Of a DNA stretch of 64,000 bases, positions 54,924-63,245 are shown piece by piece (the first letter of the stretch is position 1; each line of letters starts with the position of its first letter). The position numbers and the translations under genes are program-made. Origin of the DNA: an uncultured Bacteroides sp. (GTDB taxonomy: Bacteria; Bacteroidota; Bacteroidia; Bacteroidales; Bacteroidaceae); the NCBI RefSeq assembly GCF_947632445.1, contig NZ_CANRPM010000001.1, forward strand, positions 62,001-126,000, read 5' to 3'. The notes under the pieces were generated by a model that searched no databases, was not told the DNA's origin, and worked only from the letters and a program-made list of their open reading frames with translations.

Positions 54924-57266
54924 ATGCAGAAGAATTTAGTCATTGTTGAGTCACCGGCCAAGGCCAAGACCATTGGGAAATTCTTGGGAAAGGATTTTGA
55001 AGTCTTGTCCAGCTACGGGCATATCCGTGACTTACGGAAGAAAGATTTCAGTATAGACGTAAACAACCATTTTGAACCGCAATATGAAATACCGGCGGAC
55101 AAAAAGAAACTTGTAGCGCAACTAAAAGAAGAAGCCTCCAAAGCCGAAACGGTATGGCTGGCTTCCGATGAAGACCGCGAAGGAGAAGCCATCGCCTGGC
55201 ATTTGTATGAAGTACTGAACTTGAAACCTGAACGCACACGGCGCATTGTCTTCCACGAAATCACCAAAAACGCAATCTTGCGTGCCATTGAGAACCCGCG
55301 ACAAATCGACTTGAATCTGGTGGATGCCCAACAGGCACGACGCATTTTGGACCGTATCGTCGGCTTTGAACTTTCGCCTGTACTATGGCGCAAAGTAAAA
55401 CCTGCCCTTTCAGCCGGACGTGTACAGTCGGTAGCTGTGCGCCTCATCGCTGAACGCGAACGTGAAATCCAGGCTTTCCATAGCGAAGCTGCCTACCGCG
55501 TAACAGCAATCTTCCCCGTACCCGATGCTGACGGTAAGTTAGTAGAAATGAAAGCGGAACTGGAACACCGCTTCAAAACCAAAGAAGAAGCACGTCATTT
55601 TCTCGAAATCTGCAAGGATGCCACTTTTACCATCCAAGACATTGCTACACGCCCGCTGAAAAAGAGTCCTGCCGCTCCCTTCACCACTTCGACCCTTCAA
55701 CAGGAAGCGGCCCGCAAACTGGGATTCTCTGTGGCACAGACCATGATGATAGCACAGAACCTTTACGAATCGGGACACATCACCTACATGCGTACCGACT
55801 CGGTCAACCTCTCTGAACTGGCCATCAACGCCGCTCGCGAAACCATCATTGCCAAGATGGGTGAACGCTATCTGCACTCACGACACTTCACAACTAAAAC
55901 CAAAGGGGCACAGGAAGCTCACGAAGCTATCCGCCCCACCTACATGAAGAATGTCAAAATAGAGGGCACCGCCCAGGAACGCCGTCTTTACGACCTGATA
56001 TGGAAACGTACACTGGCCTCACAAATGGCCGACGCCGAACTGGAAAAGACTACCGTCACTATTGGCCTCAGCAATATCAACGAAACATTTACCGCAGTAG
56101 GAGAAGTTGTCAAATTCGATGGCTTTCTACGTGTATATCGTGAATCACATGATGATGAAGCCGAAAGCGACGATATCGCAGGACTGCTGCCTCCGCTCAC
56201 GCAAGGGCAGATACTGGACTATAGCACTGTGACCGCTACTGAACGCTTTACCCTCCAACCGCCACGCTACACCGAGGCCAGTCTAGTACGCAAACTTGAG
56301 GAGCTGGGCATCGGACGTCCGTCCACCTACGCCCCTACTATTTCTACTATCCAGCAACGAGAGTATGTAGTGAAAGGCGAAAAACCCGGTAAAGAACGTA
56401 AATACGAAGTGCTGACTTTGGGAAAAGGAAAGAATATAACCGAAAGTACCCGCACAGAACTGACCGGTGCCGAGAAATCCAAACTGCTCCCTACCGACAT
56501 CGGTATGGTAGTAAACGATTTCCTCACGGAGTACTTCCCCGATATCCTTGACTATAACTTCACGGCCACCGTCGAAAAGCAGTTCGATAAAATCGCTGAA
56601 GGTGAAACGAAATGGATTACCGTACTCGACCGTTTCTATCGCAAGTTCCAACCCTCAGTAGAGAAAACACTTGCTACCAAAAACGAACATAAAGCAGGCG
56701 AACGTCTGCTGGGTATGGATCCTGCAAGCGGCAAGCCTGTATTTGTAAAAATAGGCCGTTTCGGTCCCGTAGTACAAATAGGCAGTGCCGATGATGGCGA
56801 AAAACCGCGCTTCTCCCGATTAGAGAAGGGCATGTCCATTGAGACCATTACACTGGACGAGGCATTGAAGCTTTTCCGTTTACCTCGCACACTTGGCGAA
56901 TACGAAGGAGCTGAAATCAAAGTAAGTAGTGGCCGCTACGGTCCCTATGCCCAGTGGAAGAGCATGTTCGCTTCCCTATCCAAAGGTACCGACCCGCTGA
57001 CTATCACATTGGATGAAGCTGTAGCTCTCATTAAAGAGAAACAAGAAGCTGAAGCCAAACGCCACATCAAGAAGTTCGACGAAGATCCCGAACTTGAAAT
57101 TATGAACGGCCGTTATGGCCCTTACATTGCCTATAAGGGGAGCAACTATAAGATACCTGAAGGCATTACACCGGAAGACCTTAACTTACAAGCTTGTATG
57201 GATCTAATCAAAATCCAAAACGACCCCAATAAGCCTAAAACGCGGCGTGTACGGCATCTTTCATAA
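54924..57266 (+). CDS. topA: DNA topoisomerase I
   Basis: Type IA topoisomerase relaxing negative supercoils. The 780-residue protein has the Toprim domain (NLVIVESPAKAKTIGKFLG; ASDEDREGEAIAWH), the catalytic Tyr in GHITYMRTDS (about 290) and C-terminal repeats of the type GRYGPYAQWK and NGRYGPYIAYKG instead of zinc fingers, as in many Bacteroidota. The short IS1595 relic starts 15 bp after its stop. Confidence 0.97.
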   Translation: MQKNLVIVESPAKAKTIGKFLGKDFEVLSSYGHIRDLRKKDFSIDVNNHFEPQYEIPADKKKLVAQLKEEASKAETVWLASDEDREGEAIAWHLYEVLNLKPERTRRIVFHEITKNAILRAIENPRQIDLNLVDAQQARRILDRIVGFELSPVLWRKVKPALSAGRVQSVAVRLIAEREREIQAFHSEAAYRVTAIFPVPDADGKLVEMKAELEHRFKTKEEARHFLEICKDATFTIQDIATRPLKKSPAAPFTTSTLQQEAARKLGFSVAQTMMIAQNLYESGHITYMRTDSVNLSELAINAARETIIAKMGERYLHSRHFTTKTKGAQEAHEAIRPTYMKNVKIEGTAQERRLYDLIWKRTLASQMADAELEKTTVTIGLSNINETFTAVGEVVKFDGFLRVYRESHDDEAESDDIAGLLPPLTQGQILDYSTVTATERFTLQPPRYTEASLVRKLEELGIGRPSTYAPTISTIQQREYVVKGEKPGKERKYEVLTLGKGKNITESTRTELTGAEKSKLLPTDIGMVVNDFLTEYFPDILDYNFTATVEKQFDKIAEGETKWITVLDRFYRKFQPSVEKTLATKNEHKAGERLLGMDPASGKPVFVKIGRFGPVVQIGSADDGEKPRFSRLEKGMSIETITLDEALKLFRLPRTLGEYEGAEIKVSSGRYGPYAQWKSMFASLSKGTDPLTITLDEAVALIKEKQEAEAKRHIKKFDEDPELEIMNGRYGPYIAYKGSNYKIPEGITPEDLNLQACMDLIKIQNDPNKPKTRRVRHLS

Positions 57267-57281
57267 CGTATCCGTAAAATA

Positions 57282-57374
57282 ATGCAGCGGTACGTGGACG
57301 AGTTCTGTTTCCAGCTCAACCACAGGGATGAGGAAGAAGCGTTTAATTGTCTCGTGAATCTTGTAGTGAAATAA
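57282..57374 (+). mobile_element. Relic of an IS1595 (ISXO2-like) transposase C-terminus
   Basis: A 30-codon open end: MQRYVDEFCFQLNHRDEEEA, then a stop at 57372-57374. The YxDEFCFxxN(R) pattern is typical of the last part of ISXO2-domain transposases. Nothing upstream continues it; topA ends directly before. It marks a former insertion at the left border of the methyltransferase-nuclease island. Confidence 0.65.
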
Positions 57375-57392
57375 CATTAAAAACGTAATAGA

Positions 57393-58573
57393 ATGAATAC
57401 TAGTAAATTGCGAATAGGGGGGGGGGAACAAACAACTCCACCAAGCAAAAAAAGGAAAGAACGATGAGTTCTATACCCAGTTGACCGACATTGAAAACGA
57501 ATTAGTCCATTACAAATCATTCTTTCGCGGAAAAACTGTTCTCTGCAATTGTGACGACCCGCGCATTAGCAATTTTTTCAAATATTTCGCCCTCAGTTTT
57601 AACATCTTAGGACTGAAACGAATCATTACGACCTGTTACAAGAATAATTGTCCCGACCTGTTTAGTCAGAACACTTCGGAGCAAGCAGTTTATCTGATTT
57701 ACGACGGCAACGACGGAAAAAGTATGCCCGACTGGGACAAAGTGGACGTAAAGCCCCTGCATGGCGACGGGGATTTCCGCAGTGCCGAATGCATCGAACT
57801 ATTGGAACAAGCCGATATAGTAGTAACCAATCCGCCGTTTTCTTTGTTTCGTGAGTATGTAGCGCAGCTTATAGCCTACGACAAGAAATTTCTGATTATC
57901 GGCAATAAAAATGCGATTACATACAAGGAAATATTCCCGCTTATAAAGGAAAACCGAATGTGGGTAGGATTCCAACCAATGAGTGTGGACATGTTATTTG
58001 ATATACCCAAAGAGCAACAGGAAGAATTGCTGAAAGATAGTAAAAATGGGAGCAAATATAGAATTGTCAATGGAGTGGTTAAAGGGAGGTCAGCGTCAAT
58101 TTGGTTTACCAATCTTGAACATAGCAAACGCAACGAAGAACTGATACTTTACAAGCGGTATAATCCTGAAGAATATCCAAAGTTCGACAATTACGATGCA
58201 ATTAACGTTGATAAAGTAAATGAAATCCCCTGCGATTACTACGGAGTAATGGGTGTGCCGATTACTTTCCTTGACAAGTACAATCCTAAACAATTCGAGA
58301 TAGTCGAATTTAGGAAAGGTACGGACGGAAAGGACCTTGTATATAGCACGCGGGGGGGGGGGCAGATTCAGCCTTACTTCAGAATACTCGTCCGTCGATG
58401 CCGATAGCTGGACTAATGAACAATCCGAAAGATACGGCAGTGGGTGGGTTGAGCAAGTACGCAAGAATTCTCATTCGACAACTGCCATAGCTGGAATGAT
58501 AAAAAGTAATGAAGGAATCATTGGAAACAGGATAACTTACGCCCGTGTATTGATTCGCAAAATTCAACACTAA
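57393..58573 (+). CDS. Phase-variable EcoRI-family adenine DNA methyltransferase (off as sequenced)
   Basis: Adenine-specific DNA methyltransferase of the EcoRI type. From 57427 the frame reads NKQLHQAKKGKNDEFYTQL, the usual family N-terminus, then CNCDDP near the start and the catalytic motif TNPPFSLF (about 57830-57853). The only upstream start, ATG 57393, is separated from the body by a run of ten G (57417-57426). With ten G it yields a 24-codon peptide ending at TGA 57465-57467; nine or twelve G would join it in frame. A second run of eleven G (58352-58362) lies near the 3' end: as written the body frame stops at 58407 after QPYFRILVRR; with ten G it would continue to 58573, ending GNRITYARVLIRKIQH. 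Both tails look like family C-termini. A DUF262-HNH gene follows 12 bp after 58573. More AT-rich than topA and rpoN. Confidence 0.8.
57417..57426 (+). repeat. G10 homopolymer in the 5' coding region of the methyltransferase
   Basis: Ten consecutive G between the ATG at 57393 and the conserved body starting at 57427. Length decides whether start and body share a frame; in the present state the body frame meets TAG (57415-57417) just before the tract. Confidence 0.85.
58352..58362 (+). repeat. G11 homopolymer near the 3' end of the methyltransferase
   Basis: Eleven consecutive G after the body segment KDLVYSTR. Loss of one G switches the C-terminal frame from the stop at 58407 to the one at 58573. 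Confidence 0.8.
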
Positions 58574-58585
58574 ATCACAAATGAT

Positions 58586-59713
58586 ATGAAAATCGAACTG
58601 CACCAAATCTCAATCCGCGAACTCGTGGAGAGGTACAAAGACAATGATGAAGAGGGCATTGTCGGCTATGGCGGACGTTTGGATATACGTCCGAAATACC
58701 AGCGCAATTTCGTTTACGACAGAGAGCAGGAAAAAGCCGTTATCGCCACCATACGCAAAGGCTTCCCGCTAAACGTCATGTATTGGGTAAAACGCGAAGA
58801 CGGCACTTTTGAAGTGCTTGACGGTCAGCAGCGCATCTTGAGCATCTGCCACTATGTAAATAACGTGTTTGCCGTATATGACGAAAGGCTAAACGGAGAG
58901 TTCACATTCGACAATTATGCAGACGATATTGAAGAAACCGAAAAATTTCTCGGATATGAACTGATGGTTTATTTCTGCGAGGGCAGTTATACCGAAAAAC
59001 TCCAATGGTTTCGGACTATCAACATCGCAGGATTGAAACTCACTGAACAAGAGTTGCTGAATGCGAACTATGCGAGCGAATGGCTGACCGACGCAAAACG
59101 ATATTTCAGCAAGCGCGATTGTGTCGCAACCAAAATAGGCAGCAAATATGCCAAACCTCGATACGATACGAACAGACAAGGGATGCTCGAACTCGCCTTA
59201 CTATGGATGCACGACGGAAACTACAAAGGGTTAGAGAGTTATATGCGCAATATGGCAGCACAAAAAGTGACCAATGCAAAAGAGTTGTGGAACTATTTTC
59301 AAAGTGTAATTGATTGGATTGAAGCGACGTTCCCGCACTACCGTCGTGAAATGTACGGAATCAATTGGAGCGAGTTATACAACAAATACAAAGACACTCT
59401 ACTTGATACTGACGCACTTGAGCGCGAAATCACCACATTGATGGGCGACGACGAAATTACCAACAAAAAAGGCATCTACTACTATGTGCTGACAAGGGAC
59501 GAAAGAAACCTCAACTTGCGGGCGTTCCCCGATAGTATCAAACGGGCGGTATATGAACGGCAGCACGGGATTTGCCCGATATGTGGAAAAGAGTACGACA
59601 TTACTGAAATGGAGGGCGACCATATTACCCCGTGGAGCGAGGGCGGAAAGACTGACATGGATAATTGTCAGATGCTATGCCGCAATTGCAATAGACGGAA
59701 ATCGAACAAATAA
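58586..59713 (+). CDS. DUF262 (GmrS-like) protein with C-terminal HNH nuclease
   Basis: A 375-residue protein. The N-terminal DUF262/ParB-like domain has PKYQRNFVYD (about 37-46) and VLDGQQRILSI (77-87), the nucleotide-binding block of GmrSD- and BREX-type restriction proteins. The C-terminus is a complete HNH nuclease: ICPICG, MEGDHITPWSEGGKTDMDN, CQMLCRNCNRRK, with two Cys pairs and the DH...N core. It follows the phase-variable methyltransferase by 12 bp and is presumably its restriction or effector partner. Whether it cuts unmodified or modified DNA cannot be told from sequence. A terminator follows. Confidence 0.85.
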   Translation: MKIELHQISIRELVERYKDNDEEGIVGYGGRLDIRPKYQRNFVYDREQEKAVIATIRKGFPLNVMYWVKREDGTFEVLDGQQRILSICHYVNNVFAVYDERLNGEFTFDNYADDIEETEKFLGYELMVYFCEGSYTEKLQWFRTINIAGLKLTEQELLNANYASEWLTDAKRYFSKRDCVATKIGSKYAKPRYDTNRQGMLELALLWMHDGNYKGLESYMRNMAAQKVTNAKELWNYFQSVIDWIEATFPHYRREMYGINWSELYNKYKDTLLDTDALEREITTLMGDDEITNKKGIYYYVLTRDERNLNLRAFPDSIKRAVYERQHGICPICGKEYDITEMEGDHITPWSEGGKTDMDNCQMLCRNCNRRKSNK

Positions 59714-59748
59714 CTCTCATAATATTTTAAGAAAAGAAATTATATAAA

Positions 59749-59799
59749 AAGAGCCATATCTTTACTCTAATCGAATGTGATATGGCTCTTCCCTTTTTC
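59749..59799 (+). terminator. Terminator after the methyltransferase-nuclease pair
   Basis: AAGAGCCATATC and GATATGGCTCTT form a 12-bp stem followed by CCCTTTTTCT. Confidence 0.85.
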
Positions 59800-59891
59800 T
59801 AATGGTTATATATTAACGGACATCATGCGATAATCTTTTTTTGCAAAATAGAGCATGGTTCAGCACAGGCAAATTAAAAACTGCGTTTTCA

Positions 59892-59923
59892 TTTGCCTAT
59901 GCGCTTACCTTTCACTATTTTTG
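59892..59923 (+). promoter_or_regulatory. Promoter of rpoN
   Basis: TTTG at 59892-59895, a 20-bp spacer, and TATTTTTG at 59916-59923, 21 bp before the start codon. Confidence 0.6.
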
Positions 59924-59944
59924 CACTAACATTCAAGAAAAGAT

Positions 59945-61441
59945 ATGGCACAAAACTTCCGACAGATACAGACCCAAGCGCAGCAGCAAGTACAGACGCT
60001 CTCGCCCCAACAGATTCTGGTAGTGAAACTGCTGGAACTTCCCTCCGTAGAGCTGGAAGACCGCGTCCGGGCCGAACTGTTGGAGAACCCCGCCCTTGAA
60101 GAAGGACGCGAAGATAGCCACGAAGAAGAGGATGTACGCACGACCGAAGAATCGACCATCAGCGAAGAGGATGGCGGAAACACCGACTACGACTCACTGA
60201 GCGACTATCTCAACGAGGACGACATACCCGACTACAAACTACAGGAGAACAACCGCAGCCGCGACGAGCAGGCGGAAGAAATCCCTTTCTCCGATTCTAC
60301 CTCCTTCTACGAGACTCTGAAAGAGCAGATGGGCGAACGAAACCTTACCCCCCATCAACGCGAACTGACCGAATACCTCATCGGCTCGCTCGACGACGAC
60401 GGCCTGCTGCGCAAGTCGCTGGACAGCATCAGCGATGAACTGGCTATCTACTCAGGCATTCAGGCCACTCCCCAGCAATTGGAAGAGGCTCTCAAGGTGA
60501 TACAGGACTTCGAACCCGCCGGACTGGGTGCACGCAACCTGCGCGAATGTCTCCTCATCCAGCTGCACCACAAGCAGGAACAGTTGCCTGCCAAAGCCGA
60601 CGACAGCTTGCTGCGGTTGGAAACTGCCATCATCAGCAACTGCTACGAAGAGTTCACTCGTAAGCATTGGGACAAGATACAACAGAAGCTCGGCATCAGT
60701 GAAGAAGAACTCGACCGCGCCGTCAAGGATCTCTGCAAACTCAATCCCCGGCCCGGCGCCTCGTTGGGTGAAGCCGTAGGGAAGAACATGCAGCAGATTA
60801 TACCGGACTTCATTGTCGAAACCGAAGATAACGGTACCGTCAACTTCTCGCTGAACAATCCCAATGTGCCCGAACTGCGCATCAGCCGCGACTTCTCGGA
60901 AATGGTGGAGGAACATACGAAGAACAAGGCTAACCAGTCGAAGGAATCGAAAGAAGCCATGCTTTTCCTGAAGCAGAAGATGGATGCCGCACAGGGTTTC
61001 ATCGACGCCGTGAAGCAACGGCAGAACACGTTGCAGACCACCATGCAGGCCATCATCGACCTTCAACGCCCTTTCTTCGAGGAGGGCGACGAGTCGCTGC
61101 TCCGCCCCATGGTCCTGAAAGATGTGGCCGAGCGAGCCAAGCTGGACATCTCCACCATCTCTCGTGTGAGCAACAGCAAGTACGTGCAGACCAACTATGG
61201 CATTTACCCGCTAAAATTCTTCTTCAGCGACGGCTATACGAAAGGAGACGGCGAAGAAATGTCGGTGCGCGAAATCAAGAAGGTGCTAAAGGAGTGCGTT
61301 GACAGCGAGGATAAGAAAAGCCCCTACACCGATGACGAACTGACCGAGATATTGGCCGCCAAGGGCTACCCGATAGCCCGCCGCACCATAGCCAAGTATC
61401 GTCAGCAGTTGAATATCCCCGTGGCTCGTCTGCGGAAATAG
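59945..61441 (+). CDS. rpoN: RNA polymerase sigma-54 factor
   Basis: A 498-residue sigma-54. Region I is Gln/Leu-rich (QTQAQQQVQTLSPQQILVVKLLEL), region II acidic (about 55-110), then the core-binding domain and the C-terminal DNA-binding domain with the RpoN box ARRTIAKYR about 20 residues from the end. Sigma-54 requires an AAA+ activator; none is nearby. It has its own promoter; the PAP2 gene follows by 15 bp. Confidence 0.97.
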   Translation: MAQNFRQIQTQAQQQVQTLSPQQILVVKLLELPSVELEDRVRAELLENPALEEGREDSHEEEDVRTTEESTISEEDGGNTDYDSLSDYLNEDDIPDYKLQENNRSRDEQAEEIPFSDSTSFYETLKEQMGERNLTPHQRELTEYLIGSLDDDGLLRKSLDSISDELAIYSGIQATPQQLEEALKVIQDFEPAGLGARNLRECLLIQLHHKQEQLPAKADDSLLRLETAIISNCYEEFTRKHWDKIQQKLGISEEELDRAVKDLCKLNPRPGASLGEAVGKNMQQIIPDFIVETEDNGTVNFSLNNPNVPELRISRDFSEMVEEHTKNKANQSKESKEAMLFLKQKMDAAQGFIDAVKQRQNTLQTTMQAIIDLQRPFFEEGDESLLRPMVLKDVAERAKLDISTISRVSNSKYVQTNYGIYPLKFFFSDGYTKGDGEEMSVREIKKVLKECVDSEDKKSPYTDDELTEILAAKGYPIARRTIAKYRQQLNIPVARLRK

Positions 61442-61456
61442 ACATAACGAAGAAAG

Positions 61457-62134
61457 ATGGAAGTAAAACTCATAGAAGAAAAGACCCTTATTCGGATAGC
61501 TCGCATGGTATCGGCCATCTTTACGCCGTTCTCCATACCTTTTCTGGCTTTCCTGATACTGTTCTTATTCTCATACCTGAGCATCATGCCCATTCAGTAC
61601 AAACTCATCGTACTGGGCATTGTCTACTGCTTTACCATCGTAATCCCCGTTCTGGCTATCTTCATCTTCAAGAAAATCAACGGTTTCAGTGCGCAGGAAT
61701 TGGGCGAACGCAAGAAACGCTATGTTCCCTTTTTCCTTACGATAATCTCCTACGTCTTTTGTCTGTTGATGATGAATCGCCTGAACATCCCATGGTACAT
61801 GAGCGGCATCATTTTGGCGACCCTTATCATGATGATTATCTGCATCGTAGTCAACCTGAAATGGAAGCTGAGCGAACACATGGCCGGCGCCGGTGCCGTC
61901 ATTGGCGGACTGGTGGCGTTCAGTGCTCTGTTCGGCTATAACCCGGTCTGGTGGATCTGCCTTTTCATCCTGATAGACGGTGTGCTGGGCACGGCACGCA
62001 TCATTCTGGGGCATCATACGTTAGGCGAAGTAATGGGGGGATTTGCCGTGGGCTTCATCTGTTCGCTGATGGTGCTTCATCCCATCGCCAACAGCTTTTA
62101 CTTCTTTTTCCGCCAACTGTTGTTCACCTACTAA
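61457..62134 (+). CDS. PAP2-like membrane phosphatase-family protein
   Basis: A 225-residue protein with about six membrane segments. GERKKRYVPFF (about 76-86) is in the place of the first PAP2 motif and ILGHHTLGEVMGGFAVG near the C-terminus matches the third motif (His of the catalytic triad), but the middle SGH motif is not clear, so activity is uncertain. It could act on lipid phosphates such as undecaprenyl diphosphate. Follows rpoN closely. Confidence 0.75.
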   Translation: MEVKLIEEKTLIRIARMVSAIFTPFSIPFLAFLILFLFSYLSIMPIQYKLIVLGIVYCFTIVIPVLAIFIFKKINGFSAQELGERKKRYVPFFLTIISYVFCLLMMNRLNIPWYMSGIILATLIMMIICIVVNLKWKLSEHMAGAGAVIGGLVAFSALFGYNPVWWICLFILIDGVLGTARIILGHHTLGEVMGGFAVGFICSLMVLHPIANSFYFFFRQLLFTY

Positions 62135-62187
62135 ATGTCAATTATCAGTAATACACTTATATCTTTAACCTTTAAAATTAAAAAATC

Positions 62188-62568
62188 ATGAACTTTCCAA
62201 GCAACGTAAAGTACACCAGAGAACATGAATGGATCCGCCAGGAAGGCGACGTAGCCTATGTAGGCATCACCGATTATGCTCAGGAACAACTGGGTGATAT
62301 CGTATTCGTAGATATACAGACCGAAGGCGAGACGCTGGAAGCCGGCGAAACATTTGGCACTATTGAAGTAGTGAAGACCATCTCCGACCTCTTCATCCCC
62401 GTAACAGGCGAAGTGCTGGAGCAGAACGCAGCCCTGGCCGACCAGCCCGAACTGGTGAACCAGGATCCCTACGGCGAAGGCTGGCTCATCAAAATCAAAC
62501 CTTCCGCCGATGCCGACTTCGACAGTCTGCTGGACGCCGAAGCCTACAAGGCACTGGTCAATGAATAA
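62188..62568 (+). CDS. gcvH: Glycine cleavage system H protein
   Basis: Lipoyl carrier of the glycine cleavage system. The 126-residue protein has the lipoyl-Lys motif GTIEVVKTISD with Lys63, and the usual start YTREHEWIRQEG. gcvT, gcvP and lipoate ligase are not in the window. The downstream gap to purE holds a hairpin. Confidence 0.96.
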   Translation: MNFPSNVKYTREHEWIRQEGDVAYVGITDYAQEQLGDIVFVDIQTEGETLEAGETFGTIEVVKTISDLFIPVTGEVLEQNAALADQPELVNQDPYGEGWLIKIKPSADADFDSLLDAEAYKALVNE

Positions 62569-62584
62569 TAACAGATAAACGGTT

Positions 62585-62636
62585 GGCGGTTAGTGGGTGA
62601 CGGTCAGCAAATTGTACGTCGACATCACTAACCGCC
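62585..62636 (+). terminator. Hairpin between gcvH and purE
   Basis: GGCGGTTAGTG and CACTAACCGCC form a perfect 11-bp stem around a 30-nt loop. There is no T-run after it, so it may be a transcript-stabilising or attenuating hairpin rather than a true terminator. Confidence 0.5.
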
Positions 62637-62661
62637 GGCTATTAATCACGAACCACTTATC

Positions 62662-63171
62662 ATGACTCCAATCGTAAGCATCATCATGGGCAGCACGTCC
62701 GACCTTCCTGTAATGGAGAAAGCCGCCCAACTGCTCAATGACTTTCACATTCCGTTCGAAATGAACGCACTCTCGGCCCACCGTACACCCGAAGCCGTAG
62801 AAGAGTTTGCCAAGAATGCCTGCAAGCGTGGCATCAAGGTGATTATCGCCGCTGCCGGTATGGCTGCCGCCCTTCCGGGCGTTATCGCCGCCAATACCCC
62901 CCTGCCTGTCATCGGCGTACCCGTCAAAGGCGCCGTGCTCGACGGCATGGATGCCCTCTATTCCATCATCCAAATGCCTCCCGGCATCCCTGTAGCGACG
63001 GTAGCCATCGACGGTGCCATGAATGCCGCTATCCTGGCCGTACAAATCCTTTCGCTGAACGATGCAGCCCTCGCACAAGCCTTCGCCGCTTACAAGGAAG
63101 GGCTGAAGAAGAAAATCACCAAGGCCAACGAAGACCTGAAGAACGTGAAATACGAGTACAAAACGAACTAA
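62662..63171 (+). CDS. purE: N5-carboxyaminoimidazole ribonucleotide mutase
   Basis: Purine biosynthesis enzyme converting N5-CAIR to CAIR. The 169-residue class I PurE has IIMGSTSDLPVM (about 6-17), SAHRTPE (about 36-42) and GMAAALPGVIAANT. Length is normal. purK is not adjacent. A structured gap of 74 bp separates it from ispG. Confidence 0.96.
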   Translation: MTPIVSIIMGSTSDLPVMEKAAQLLNDFHIPFEMNALSAHRTPEAVEEFAKNACKRGIKVIIAAAGMAAALPGVIAANTPLPVIGVPVKGAVLDGMDALYSIIQMPPGIPVATVAIDGAMNAAILAVQILSLNDAALAQAFAAYKEGLKKKITKANEDLKNVKYEYKTN

Positions 63172-63174
63172 TAA

Positions 63175-63236
63175 ATGAAGAATCAGGCATGAAGAATCGG
63201 TCGTCCATCCCCCATTCTTCATGCTTTATTCTTCAT
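63175..63236. repeat. Double inverted repeat between purE and ispG
   Basis: ATGAAGAAT occurs twice (63175-63183, 63189-63197) and its reverse complement ATTCTTCAT twice (63214-63222, 63228-63236), so two stem segments stack into one long hairpin with a 16-nt loop. A further TCTTCAT follows. It could fold in the purE-ispG transcript. Confidence 0.7.
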
Positions 63237-63245
63237 TCTTCATTT

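Noticed and set aside
57417..58362. The two G tracts as simple sequencing artefacts
   Set aside because: Length error at homopolymers is possible and should be checked, but two separate tracts of ten or more G in one methyltransferase gene, while I noticed no others in the window, argue for real slippage sites.
57481..58407. Methyltransferase starting at the TTG at 57481
   Set aside because: That start would drop the conserved KNDEFYTQL segment just upstream; the family N-terminus continues to 57427, so the gene is better explained by a frameshift at the G tract.
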